From a virus, in the IMG/VR virus record IMGVR_UViG_3300012017_001157, positions 1 to 64,000 of that record: 64,000 nt of DNA. One strand, 5' to 3'. The notes beneath the pieces are model-generated. The model was not told where the DNA came from. It was given only the letters and a program-made list of their open reading frames with translations, and made no database searches. Shown one piece after another: positions 1 through 7,859 of this stretch. Numbering within the stretch: position 1 is the stretch's first letter; the number at the start of each line of letters is the position of its first letter. The position numbers were made by a program, and so were the translations under genes.

Positions 1-589
1 GCTCTGGCGTGGGCTCTGGCGTGGGCTCTGGCGTGGGCTCTGGAGTTGGTTCTGGGGTTGGCTCTGGGGTTGGCTCTGGGGTTGGGGTTGGCTCTGGGCT
101 TGATGGCGGACCAACGACCCAAGATGTGTTTGTGATTGTCAGCGTGCCAACGCCACAGCATGAATCAAGTGAAAGAACACGGAACCCAAAGGCCCCGCCA
201 GCCGTCACGTAGACCTCAACAGTCCCGCTGGCGCTTTTCGTATTGTTGGCAAGATCGGTCCAAATATCTGCAAGCAAAACCTGCGGGCGGTCAAAGTACG
301 CATTGTCGGTTGTGATAAAAGACCAAGAGAAAGACACCGTCTCGCCGAGGGATGAGTTCGTTGTGATTCCAGTCACGGTGTTTACCCACGGCTGGCCCGG
401 CAGCACGTTATTACTACCATCAATGACAATCGTTCCGTCGGTAAGGATTATGGTTCCGTTTGCGTCTACCTGCTGATCCCATTGATCGGTATCGTCAAGG
501 GCATAAACAGGAGATGTGACGTATCCAAAGAATAAAGCGCTTACAATCAGCCATATGATTGCAGCAGCTACAAACCGCTTCTGGGTCAT
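1..589 (-). CDS. Secreted protein with PEPT-repeat tail, truncated by window edge
   Basis: The reading frame starts at ATG 589 and runs off the left edge, so its C terminus is missing. The first 30 residues form a clear Sec-type signal peptide (a basic MTQKR start, then a hydrophobic stretch AAAIIWLIVSALFFG, then VYA before DDTDQW). A beta-rich domain of about 130 residues follows. The visible C-terminal part is a Pro-Glu-Pro-Thr repeat, typical of an extended linker in exported or wall-spanning proteins. Its start overlaps the stop of the next upstream gene in ATGA. Function is unknown; an exported adhesin or lysis-associated protein is possible because the neighbour is holin-like. Confidence 0.75.
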   Translation of the reverse strand, partial: MTQKRFVAAAIIWLIVSALFFGYVTSPVYALDDTDQWDQQVDANGTIILTDGTIVIDGSNNVLPGQPWVNTVTGITTNSSLGETVSFSWSFITTDNAYFDRPQVLLADIWTDLANNTKSASGTVEVYVTAGGAFGFRVLSLDSCCGVGTLTITNTSWVVGPPSSPEPTPTPEPTPEPTPEPTPEPTPEPTPEPTPE

Positions 590-771
590 TTTCCCTGTCC
601 GGAAAGCCAGGCTACAATCCCACTGACGCCAGTAAGGCCAAGAATGCCAATGACAAATTTGGCAAGTCGATACGCGCCACGCGTTTCTGCCATTTCAACG
701 CGCATGGCAGAAAGCTCCTCCTCGATCTTGTCGAGGCGGTCAAGAATTTGCTGAACGTTGTTCGCAGTCAC
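586..771 (-). CDS. Small coiled-coil plus membrane protein, XhlA/holin-like
   Basis: This 61-residue protein starts at GTG 771 behind a GAGGTG ribosome site. Residues 1-35 form an amphipathic coiled coil (ILDRLDKIEEELSAMRVEM). Residues 38-57 form one membrane helix (FVIGILGLTGVSGIVAWL). This coil-then-helix plan is that of XhlA-type hemolysin/holin-associated proteins in phage lysis cassettes. No endolysin is visible within the window next to it, so the lysis role is inference. Confidence 0.6.
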   Translation of the reverse strand: MTANNVQQILDRLDKIEEELSAMRVEMAETRGAYRLAKFVIGILGLTGVSGIVAWLSGQGK

Positions 772-844
772 ATCGGCACCTCATGTTGTGTGGATGCATT
801 GATGTGTTGCACTATATTATGCGCCTACTTCAAGCGCAAGTCAT

Positions 845-1015
845 TTAACCTCTGCGCGCCCAGCCGTCGCCCTTATAAAAAATGTTTGACGCAGAAAAAA
901 CTTTATTCAGTTCTTTTCCGCACTCTTTATGTATTTTCTTGCTTTCGTCGGACATTGCGTGCATAATTTCTACTTTTTTTTCGCATTTGTCGCAAAAGTA
1001 CTCGTAGACTGGCAT
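845..1015 (-). CDS. FmdB-like zinc-ribbon mini-protein
   Basis: A 56-residue protein begins MPVYEYFCDKCEKKVEIM, the signature N terminus of the FmdB putative regulatory protein family, in which CxxC pairs bind zinc. The C-terminal part (FYKGDGWARRG) matches the family ending FKGSGW. The second cysteine pair is incomplete (only C32 is seen). The start overlaps the stop of the coiled-coil gene in TAATG, so the two are translationally coupled. Its role in phages is not established. Confidence 0.7.
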   Translation of the reverse strand: MPVYEYFCDKCEKKVEIMHAMSDESKKIHKECGKELNKVFSASNIFYKGDGWARRG

Positions 1016-1176
1016 TATTTCTTTTCTTGATCTTTAAACTTAGCCAACTCCGCCTCAAGTTCGGCAATCTTTGCCTGCAGCGCAGCGATCTGCGACTGAT
1101 AGATGTCGCCCTGAACGACCATCGCACCGATCTTCCTAAGGAGATCCTCTACTGTGATCTGAATGTTATCCGACAT
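1015..1176 (-). CDS. Short coiled-coil protein
   Basis: This 53-residue acidic protein has a heptad-like C-terminal half (IAALQAKIAELEAELAKF) predicting a coiled coil. Its ATG lies inside the end of the glycosyltransferase gene (11 bp overlap) behind a GGAGG site. No family was recognised. Conserved coupling with the FmdB-like gene supports it as real. Confidence 0.65.
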   Translation of the reverse strand: MSDNIQITVEDLLRKIGAMVVQGDIYQSQIAALQAKIAELEAELAKFKDQEKK

Positions 1177-1945
1177 TTTGTCCTCCAAAATTTTGACCAG
1201 TGAGGCGACATGCCTCCCTTATTACCGAGTTTACATTACAGTCTAACCCTTCGTCAACATAGGTCAGTTTGATAATGTTTGGGTGTCTTTTGACAATCTC
1301 TGCCACCACCTCTGGGTTTTGATCTGTTTCAATTCTAGCAAGTGCGGCTGGCCCACCTGGCTCTAGGGCATCGGAATGCGGAACACTTAACCACAGGCTA
1401 GAAAACTCCGCATTACCTTCTAGGAGTTTAATAAACGTTTTGTCTATAAGAAAATAGTCATCGTCACCATGGGCGCCCAGATAGGACTGCATTGCGCTAA
1501 TCCAAATCAGTGGAATTCTTGACCCGCTTTTTGAGGCCATAAACCACCCGCACGCGCCAGATAGCCCAACTGGTTCGTGGGGGTGCCACCTGCCATCTAT
1601 CTTCATCCACCTTTGTCCTCGGTACATCCAGAAATCCCGCCCTAGGGGGAGCCATTCGTCCAGTGGTCGCAGGCACATAACGCTGGCATCAGTCCAGACG
1701 CCACCATAGGCATGCATTAGGTATAGCCGGATTAGATCCGAGCGCTTTTGCAGCGACAGGGACCTAGGAGCGATAGCTTCTGGAACATAATCCGTAATGT
1801 TTTTCTCTGTCAGAAGAACTATTTCCCAGTCTGGGTTTAGCCTTACCCATGAATCTAGGCATAGCCTTGCGACACGGGGCGCTTGATCCCATCCTTGAAA
1901 CCATAAAATCCAAATCCTTTTAATCAATTGGGTAAGCCCCCACAT
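1166..1945 (-). CDS. Capsular-polysaccharide-type glycosyltransferase (Caps_synth/OCH1-like)
   Basis: The 259-residue protein reads like the Caps_synth family of sugar transferases: IWFQGWDQAP near the N terminus, NPDWE, then YGGVWTDASVMCLRPLDEW, where the D-A/D-x-D-like acidic pair would bind a nucleotide-sugar metal. It probably transfers a sugar onto a glycan or protein. The start is uncertain: ATG 1945 overlaps the upstream gene by 26 bp, and a TTG lies a few codons downstream. It is the last of three consecutive transferase genes, which suggests one glycan pathway. Confidence 0.75.
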   Translation of the reverse strand: MWGLTQLIKRIWILWFQGWDQAPRVARLCLDSWVRLNPDWEIVLLTEKNITDYVPEAIAPRSLSLQKRSDLIRLYLMHAYGGVWTDASVMCLRPLDEWLPLGRDFWMYRGQRWMKIDGRWHPHEPVGLSGACGWFMASKSGSRIPLIWISAMQSYLGAHGDDDYFLIDKTFIKLLEGNAEFSSLWLSVPHSDALEPGGPAALARIETDQNPEVVAEIVKRHPNIIKLTYVDEGLDCNVNSVIREACRLTGQNFGGQNVG

Positions 1946-3008
1946 TTACATATTCGTATTGATTCCTTCTGACAAGGTTGTTAAACTTAAAGTACATTTT
2001 TCTGTTGGCGTCTCCAAGGTACACCCCAGCATAAGCCTCATATGATTTAATTTTGTTTTCGTTATCTGGATCTGTAAAATATTTCTGCATATTTTTCTCA
2101 ATTTCGTCAAATATGTCCCCTGTAAATCCAGCGCCCCCAGCAAGGTCTCTAACGTTTTCCCTGTTTCCATACTCTTCCGTTTCTTCCTCGCAATACATAT
2201 GGAAAATTGGGCAAGGGACATACGGATAGACTAAGCTAAATCCATTGTTAATCAATTCAATTGACTGAACAATCTCCTCTTCCCAAAACAAAAATTCGGG
2301 GTGCAGCCCAACATGTTGCACGAGAATCCTTGTTGAGAACATAAATGCACCAGTAACCTTGATGGCTGGTGCGAAACCGGTTTCTTTCACAAGTTTTTCT
2401 AGATTCATTGTCACATGGCTTGGGTCTTTATGTCTCCACCTTGGAATCGCGTCCTTTACCCACCACCATCCCGTCATCCAATACGGATAACCGACAACAT
2501 CACTTTCGCTGTAGTCAAGTTCGTAGTTTTTTTGCGATGGATACCAATAGGGCTCGGGAACTCCGGTAACAACTGTTCTCTCATTTTTTGTTATTTTTAA
2601 AGCACGGCTATGTGTTTCAATCAGCTTACTGTCCCAGTCTTTTACGAAATAAGAATGCGCGTCAACCTGTAGAACGTAGTCTTCGTCCCCATACATGGAA
2701 TACGCTGCATTTCTCCCTTTGCCAATCCCATAATTTTCTGCAAGTGGAAAATGCCTAATTATTACATTTGGTATAGAGAATATGTCTGGAGATTCTTGCT
2801 GCTGGCTGGCAAATGCCTCGTCCGTAGATATGTAAGCAACACCTATGGAGACGTCGTTATTTCCTGATCTGTTTTGCAGGCAGGATAATATAGTGACTGG
2901 GAGCTCGGAGTCCCGCTCCAGCACGGATACCGACACATAAATACTTTTTTTTACGGCGTTGCTGGGCATGTGTGTACGGATTGCGTTTTTACTATAGATG
3001 AATGCCAT
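1920..3008 (-). CDS. GlcNAc-type glycosyltransferase (Skp1-transferase-like)
   Basis: The 362-residue protein resembles the family of eukaryote-like GlcNAc transferases (PF11397 as remembered). It has IYVSVSVLERDSELPVTILSCL near the N terminus, GKGRNAAYSMY, and DYVLQVDAHSYF carrying the D-x-H/D metal motif. A membrane anchor is not seen. ATG 3008 overlaps the upstream gene by 58 bp and has no ribosome site. A second ATG at 2969 (residue 14) reduces the overlap and may be the true start. It sits between two other transferases. Confidence 0.75.
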   Translation of the reverse strand: MAFIYSKNAIRTHMPSNAVKKSIYVSVSVLERDSELPVTILSCLQNRSGNNDVSIGVAYISTDEAFASQQQESPDIFSIPNVIIRHFPLAENYGIGKGRNAAYSMYGDEDYVLQVDAHSYFVKDWDSKLIETHSRALKITKNERTVVTGVPEPYWYPSQKNYELDYSESDVVGYPYWMTGWWWVKDAIPRWRHKDPSHVTMNLEKLVKETGFAPAIKVTGAFMFSTRILVQHVGLHPEFLFWEEEIVQSIELINNGFSLVYPYVPCPIFHMYCEEETEEYGNRENVRDLAGGAGFTGDIFDEIEKNMQKYFTDPDNENKIKSYEAYAGVYLGDANRKMYFKFNNLVRRNQYEYVNVGAYPID

Positions 3009-3700
3009 GGTGGATTTACGCCAAGACTGTTGTTAAGGGATATCCCCGGTCGCGCAACGGCACCAGCCTGAACAAAATCTGGGCTCTTAAGGGCTGCAGC
3101 ACTTATCTTTTCATATTTCCCCATTGATTGAACCCTGTCCCCGTGGCACCTTAGCCTCAATGGGTTGTCGGAGTGATCATATCCAATCATGAGCGGGACA
3201 AATTCATCCGCTGGTATAATTGCTTTTGGCGTATTCGCCCTGATGAGAGCATCTGCCCCCTTGGGGGTGATAACGTACGAAGAAAGCCAGTAGGGATATC
3301 TTGGCATAATCAGATCGTCGTCAATTCGGGTAATTTTAGATGGAATATTTTCCATATATCCAAGATATAGGATGTCATATTTCTTTATGGCTCTTTCATA
3401 AAGATCAAACCGTGGCGCAGTTAGCGGTATTGCGTCGTCTTCCAGTATTAAAAGCGGCTCGTTTATTCTCTGGCAAACCCCCCAAGACTGAAAGTGGCTA
3501 ACAAAACACGCAACTTCTTCGTCTGTCGTAATCTTACCGGTGTGTGAATCCCTCCATTCACGGTCTGCGCTCCACCCGGCAGCCCTAGCCTCGTCAGCGT
3601 CTATGGAGGGCATTAGGTCAAACGGTATCCCCCGCATCGCCCAAGAGAAAGACTCAAGCCTGTCTGGTCTTGACTTAAGATTTATGACGCCTATCTTCAT
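2951..3700 (-). CDS. Family 25-like glycosyltransferase
   Basis: The 249-residue protein starts KIGVINLKSRPDRLESF, the hallmark of LOS/collagen-type GT25 enzymes, followed by FVSHFQSWGVCQRINEPLLILEDDA with the conserved E-D-D cluster for metal and sugar-nucleotide binding. It probably adds galactose or a related sugar, but the substrate cannot be read from sequence. The start overlaps the preceding gene by 4 bp (ATGA), indicating an operon. Confidence 0.8.
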   Translation of the reverse strand: MKIGVINLKSRPDRLESFSWAMRGIPFDLMPSIDADEARAAGWSADREWRDSHTGKITTDEEVACFVSHFQSWGVCQRINEPLLILEDDAIPLTAPRFDLYERAIKKYDILYLGYMENIPSKITRIDDDLIMPRYPYWLSSYVITPKGADALIRANTPKAIIPADEFVPLMIGYDHSDNPLRLRCHGDRVQSMGKYEKISAAALKSPDFVQAGAVARPGISLNNSLGVNPPWHSSIVKTQSVHTCPATP

Positions 3701-4515
3701 TTAAATTCTTTCTTTGCCCAAAAGAATTTCTTGTACGGAGCCCTAAATACGCTATTGAGCCGTGCAAAGATTTTTAAACCGCCGCGCTCCAGTTCTGCTG
3801 CGTCTTCTTCTGAGTCAGAAATATATGACGACCAGGACTCCCTTTTAAAAGGAATCACCTGGGCTAAAGGTGTTCCCGCTGGAACAATCCCATCAAAATG
3901 AGGATCTTTGAACACCATCATAAAGTTGATTTGTGGCGCAAATTGGTCAGAATCAATTACCCCAGGGACTATTTCCCAATACTTGCTCGGGTTGTTTAGC
4001 GGCTCCGTAATAATTACAGAATATCCCGGAGGTGTCATAATTCTCCATGGGGTAAAAACTTTTCTTAAGCGCTGACCAGAATTCTGGCATAGCGGGTGGG
4101 TCATGGCCTGTCCGTAGTCATGATGGCTTATTTCTAGGGACGGGATTCTTTCTAGCCGTCTTGGGTGCGTTGCCTCAATCACCACCTCTTCTTGGGGGCA
4201 ATCTGGAACGTTAGTGTTTAAGTCGCCAGTGTATGGCTTTACATACATTTCGGCAGTAGTAACAAGACCGTATCCAAGCGTAAGCGAGTCAAGGATTGGA
4301 ATGCACCGCTTGATGGTGGGCATCTCGTTTCCGTTCAATATGTTAATGCTGTCGTCGTTGTCAGCTAAGCCGTTAAATCCGCCGTGGGACGGCATATCCT
4401 TCCACCAGTCGGCCAGCATCTTTGACATTGGTCGAGGGAGCGACTCTGGGTTTACGTCAACATTGCCCCAGTGACCGTAGTTTGAAAATATCGCTATGCG
4501 CTTATCTTTGGTCAT
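3697..4515 (-). CDS. Uncharacterised phage protein, paralogue A of a tandem trio
   Basis: This 272-residue protein shares the core pattern TPPGYS, a PLNNP turn, DSDQFAPQINF and IPAGTPLAQVIPFKRE with two downstream-encoded paralogues (6235-7092 and 7092-7859). It resembles the DUF6065 group as I remember it, whose function is unknown. All three start with a W-x-x-DMP/NIP element and a CIPILDSLTLGY helix. ATG 4515 overlaps the oxygenase stop in ATGA and is preferred over a GTG three codons earlier. Position among glycosylation genes hints at a role in glycan or adhesin maturation, but nothing proves it. Confidence 0.7.
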   Translation of the reverse strand: MTKDKRIAIFSNYGHWGNVDVNPESLPRPMSKMLADWWKDMPSHGGFNGLADNDDSINILNGNEMPTIKRCIPILDSLTLGYGLVTTAEMYVKPYTGDLNTNVPDCPQEEVVIEATHPRRLERIPSLEISHHDYGQAMTHPLCQNSGQRLRKVFTPWRIMTPPGYSVIITEPLNNPSKYWEIVPGVIDSDQFAPQINFMMVFKDPHFDGIVPAGTPLAQVIPFKRESWSSYISDSEEDAAELERGGLKIFARLNSVFRAPYKKFFWAKKEFK

Positions 4516-5135
4516 ATGGCGCACACCGAATCATGGGCAATAACAGCTGCAATTCTTTGATTTCCCCATAAATCGGACAGGAAATTATTCCCTTTGTTGG
4601 CGTAGATCTGGCTTAATCCCCGCCTCTTATCTCCGGTGTGCCACATCGGCATTGTGTACCTGCGACCAGAAGTTACCATTTCAACCTCGTGCAAATACTC
4701 CCACCCGCCGCTTGGGAAGATCGCCGCGGATAGCGGCTCAGGATGGTACCGCATGTTGTGATTTGGAAACACTATGTCCCCACCAGTAAATTCTCCACCA
4801 AGATAAATAACGCTGCTAAAGATAATATGCTCAGAACCAGTGTGGGAGTCAGTGTGCCCGCCCGCCTCTGCCCCAGCGACCCAAAGGGAGGCGTGACATT
4901 GGGTTGTATAGAGCGGCGGCGCCCATCCAAACTCCTCTCGGTGGGCATCTAGTATTTTGTCAGAATACTTTTTAAGAATCATCTGCGATTCAGAATGATT
5001 TTCAGAAAGCACAGAGATGTTTGGATTGTGGTTGTCAATAAATGGTATGCTTGGACCAGCGTCAATAAGAGAAATCATTCTTGCAGCGTCTTCTGGCTCA
5101 ACAAAATTCTTGATTATTTTGATTCTATGACCCAT
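4512..5135 (-). CDS. 2-oxoglutarate/Fe(II)-dependent oxygenase (prolyl-hydroxylase fold)
   Basis: The 207-residue protein carries the iron facial triad H94-x-D96 (GGHTDSH) and a distal H149, with R158/R159 placed to bind the 2-oxoglutarate carboxylate. The surrounding VIYLGGEFTGGDIVF strand is typical of prolyl-4-hydroxylase-like double-stranded beta helices. It would hydroxylate a protein side chain, nucleotide or small molecule using O2 and 2-oxoglutarate. Such genes are frequent beside glycosyltransferases in environmental phages, consistent with hydroxylation followed by glycosylation. Confidence 0.85.
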   Translation of the reverse strand: MGHRIKIIKNFVEPEDAARMISLIDAGPSIPFIDNHNPNISVLSENHSESQMILKKYSDKILDAHREEFGWAPPLYTTQCHASLWVAGAEAGGHTDSHTGSEHIIFSSVIYLGGEFTGGDIVFPNHNMRYHPEPLSAAIFPSGGWEYLHEVEMVTSGRRYTMPMWHTGDKRRGLSQIYANKGNNFLSDLWGNQRIAAVIAHDSVCAI

Positions 5136-6057
5136 TTTGCTCCTCCGGTCCGCAGGTTTGGTGACGAATCTTTGTGTCTCTTTCGCATTTTATGATTGTC
5201 AAGATAAGGCTTCGGTAAAGGTCAACTTCTAGCTCTTCCTCGCGGTAGTCCATGTGCTTCCATGTCGTTATCATATCTGAGAATACCACATTTGCCCCAG
5301 ACTCTATGGCCAGCCTCCTGAGAAGGCTAGATGGAGTTGAGGAATGAAAAAGGTTTCCTGCAAGCATATCCTGAAGGTACTGTGACTCAGTTTTTGCAAA
5401 ACCCCAGTCTATGATTGCTAGGTAGGTTGTCCCTACCCTTGATAGTATGTTCCTAATGTAGTTTGATTTGGCGGGGGAGTAAGCAAAAACTCCGCTTGCT
5501 GGGTCAACATCGCCGCAGGAGTTATCGTCAAGTTGACAGTTTGGAATATTCTCATAATACGGTACCCCGTTATGCCCGACTGCTAGTTCTTGCAGCGCCC
5601 CCGAGGGGTAAAGCCTTCTCATCACCGTAAACGGGAGCGCGTCAAGGAACTGATTTGCAATGACCACTGCCGTCCCGCCGTCTTTTTCGGGAATTAACCC
5701 ATCATCAATTATTGAGTCACAATGCCCCTTGCGCCGAAGAATCGCCTGAAGCTTTGGGCTAAATTCTGAGCAGACCACCCTTGGAGTTGATTCCAAGTTC
5801 ATTAGATTTAGGACTCCAGAGGATAGCGTCCCAGCCCCGTCCCCGTCAAAACGAAGAGTATCTATTTCCCCAATAGAGGATATCCACCGCCCCAGTGCGC
5901 GCTGAAATACTGGACCGTTTGAGTTGGAGTAAAGCCCCTCAACGACCCAGTTTATATCCCCCTTATATTGACCAGATTCCCCGGTTAATCCATTCTGGGC
6001 AATAAACCTATATCTATGGGGTAGGTTTGGTGTCACTGCTTTGACCCCACTTTCCAA
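5125..6057 (-). CDS. MidA/NDUFAF7-like SAM-dependent methyltransferase
   Basis: The 310-residue protein follows the PF02636 plan (MidA, NDUFAF7). It has an N-terminal QYKGDIN..NGPVFQRALGRWI segment like GDF-x-T-x-PE-x-SPxFG. A glycine-rich SAM loop lies at residues 70-84 (FDGDGAGTLSSGVLN). ANQFLDALPF at 134-143 corresponds to the diagnostic NExxDALP. In mitochondria the homologue dimethylates an arginine of complex I, so a protein-arginine target is conceivable. A replacement of the family NE by NQ at residue 135-136 is notable. The start may be TTG 6057 or GTG 6036. Confidence 0.65.
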   Translation of the reverse strand: MESGVKAVTPNLPHRYRFIAQNGLTGESGQYKGDINWVVEGLYSNSNGPVFQRALGRWISSIGEIDTLRFDGDGAGTLSSGVLNLMNLESTPRVVCSEFSPKLQAILRRKGHCDSIIDDGLIPEKDGGTAVVIANQFLDALPFTVMRRLYPSGALQELAVGHNGVPYYENIPNCQLDDNSCGDVDPASGVFAYSPAKSNYIRNILSRVGTTYLAIIDWGFAKTESQYLQDMLAGNLFHSSTPSSLLRRLAIESGANVVFSDMITTWKHMDYREEELEVDLYRSLILTIIKCERDTKIRHQTCGPEEQNGS

Positions 6058-6238
6058 TTGGACATTCAGAATGCGGAAGTTGAGCCTTTAGCTTCATAAA
6101 GCATAGGCACTTCTTGCACTGACCAGAAAGGCGGATAAAGTGATCGCAAGACCTGCAAGCGCTGAGACGCTCTTCAAGCACCTCGTCTTTCACTCTTCCA
6201 ATATTTGGGTTGAGCATATCCCACGGCTTTGAACTCAT
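6014..6238 (-). CDS. Small four-cysteine zinc-ribbon phage protein
   Basis: From ATG 6238 the product is 74 residues with CRSCDHF and CKKCLCFMKLK followed by CPIGKW. This is a common small phage protein pattern (LEERLSxCRSC..CPIGKW) whose function is unknown. Two CxxC pairs suggest zinc binding. The chosen ATG overlaps the preceding stop in ATGA; the longer frame from 6286 lies inside the upstream gene and is less likely. Confidence 0.7.
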   Translation of the reverse strand: MSSKPWDMLNPNIGRVKDEVLEERLSACRSCDHFIRLSGQCKKCLCFMKLKAQLPHSECPIGKWGQSSDTKPTP

Positions 6239-7092
6239 TTTGAACCACCAACTTCTTTGACTGACTCTCCGTGCATAACTGGGCACCTTCCCTCCGCGGG
6301 GATGCCGCTGGCTGGCTGGTGTTCGGTAATATCGTTATATGTCTTTTTCTTCCAGAATAGTTTTCGGTATGCACCGCCAAATACATTTCTGGTAAGTTGT
6401 ACATATTTAGCTCGGTGGGATGGCTCAAACGGAAGCCTCTTGGCGCTCCACTCTTCTCTCTTTATTGGGATTATTTGGAATATCGGCGTTCCCTTTTCAA
6501 TGACCCCAGTAAATTTCTTGTCTAAATAAAATGTTATTTCTGATCGGAGCGGGAAATCATCAGCGTCCACAATGGCAGACATTGTTCTAAATGGAAGATC
6601 ATTTCGGTTTAGTGGATGAGTTATAAGAACCGACCACCCCTTAGGAACGCCAAACTCAAACGGCTGAATCCAGAGATATGGGTTTGGCTCGTACCCTTCT
6701 GGGGCCGGGAATCCAGACATAGAATTAGGGTTCCTTGGGCTCCTTGCTGGCTCCCAAAGGAATTGCTGGGGCCATGCGATCCTCGTTTCCCCACGCTCAT
6801 TCCTTGTTATCTGGAGGTCTGTTGAAAGCTCCTGGATGAATCCCGCAGTAAACGCATCAATCAGGGGGACGCACGCCTTAACGGTGTGGTTGTATTCACT
6901 ATTGTTCTGGTTAAATTTTTCCATTCCAGGAACGTATTGCGGAATGTTTTTATACCATTGGGGGATGTAGTCCTTTGCTGGCATTGGGTGAACAAAGCCG
7001 GTTCCTTCAAGCTGCAGTTCCTCCGGTCTCCACGTAACGGTCTTCCCTGCGGGGCGATTAAAAATAGAGGAGATTGCATTTTTTATATTCAT
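6235..7092 (-). CDS. Uncharacterised phage protein, paralogue B of a tandem trio
   Basis: The 285-residue protein aligns by eye with its neighbours through W-x-x-NIPQYV, CVPLIDAFTAGF, GWSVLITHPLNR, DADDFP and IEKGTPIFQIIPIKREEW. It lacks the exact TPPGYS of paralogues A and C (PKGWS instead) and has a longer C-terminal tail. It is coupled to paralogue C by TAATG. Function is unknown. The trio probably arose by tandem duplication, with a later insertion of the zinc-ribbon, MidA-like and oxygenase genes. Confidence 0.7.
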   Translation of the reverse strand: MNIKNAISSIFNRPAGKTVTWRPEELQLEGTGFVHPMPAKDYIPQWYKNIPQYVPGMEKFNQNNSEYNHTVKACVPLIDAFTAGFIQELSTDLQITRNERGETRIAWPQQFLWEPARSPRNPNSMSGFPAPEGYEPNPYLWIQPFEFGVPKGWSVLITHPLNRNDLPFRTMSAIVDADDFPLRSEITFYLDKKFTGVIEKGTPIFQIIPIKREEWSAKRLPFEPSHRAKYVQLTRNVFGGAYRKLFWKKKTYNDITEHQPASGIPAEGRCPVMHGESVKEVGGSK

Positions 7093-7859
7093 TACTTAAA
7101 TTCCTTTTTTTGCCAGAAAAACCTTTTATATACCGAAGAAATATATGTGCTGAACACTCTTTGCTGATGATTGATTTTATCTAGATCCTCTGGGGTAGCC
7201 TCTGTTTCCAGTTGCCATGACTCTCTTTTAAACGGGAAAACCTGGACGACTGGTGTTCCGGCTGGGATAATTCCCTGCCAGTCCTCTTTCTCAACAACAA
7301 ATGGAAAATTAACAACATTTGTATAGGTATCAGTATCTACAACCCCTGGCAGGGCGGTAAAGAAACCATTCGGATTATTCATTGGTGGAATAAATAGTGT
7401 TGAATAACCAGGGGGCGTTACGATATGCCATGGGCTGATGTATTTAAAAACGTCGCGGTTCTGGTATTTCTTTGCTATTGGGTGTTCTTTTGCCTGACCG
7501 AACGAGTGCCCCTCCAGTTGCTTTCCCCCACTGATTCCTGGTCTCCAGGCTGTCCTGAATTGCGTTCCGGTATTTTCATTAGCCTCATTTTTAATAGCAT
7601 TTATCTCTACATAGATGTCCTGATCGGTAACCAAGACATATCCAAGGCTCATGCTATCCAGTATCGGTACACACCTTTTTATGGTGGAGTTGTAATCGCC
7701 ATCATTGCTCATTGACTTCTCGTCTGGCTTGGCCCCTCCCCATCCGCCATATGCAGGCATGTCTTTCCACCACTGAGGAATGTTTTTTCCAATCGGGGTC
7801 GGCCAGAACTCCTTGAGCACTGGTCTTTCAGCAATGAACTTAATGGTTTTATCGCTCAT
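7092..7859 (-). CDS. Uncharacterised phage protein, paralogue C of a tandem trio
   Basis: The 255-residue protein carries the same pattern as paralogue A: PIGKNIPQWWKDMPAYGG, TIKRCVPILDSMSLGY, IVTPPGYSTLF, PMNNP, DTDTYTNVVNFPF and IPAGTPVVQVFPFKRESW, ending FFWQKKEFK. A ends almost identically (FFWAKKEFK). That two such similar copies flank a more divergent one suggests duplication and specialisation. No catalytic signature is visible. Confidence 0.7.
   Translation of the reverse strand: MSDKTIKFIAERPVLKEFWPTPIGKNIPQWWKDMPAYGGWGGAKPDEKSMSNDGDYNSTIKRCVPILDSMSLGYVLVTDQDIYVEINAIKNEANENTGTQFRTAWRPGISGGKQLEGHSFGQAKEHPIAKKYQNRDVFKYISPWHIVTPPGYSTLFIPPMNNPNGFFTALPGVVDTDTYTNVVNFPFVVEKEDWQGIIPAGTPVVQVFPFKRESWQLETEATPEDLDKINHQQRVFSTYISSVYKRFFWQKKEFK

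Noticed and set aside
9-212. Gly-Ser/Val repeat frame on the plus strand
   Set aside because: It is the antisense of the Pro-Glu-Pro-Thr repeat of the minus-strand secreted protein.
927-1127. Arg/Ser-rich 66-codon minus frame
   Set aside because: Shadow of two better genes (FmdB-like 845-1015, coiled-coil 1015-1176) in other frames.
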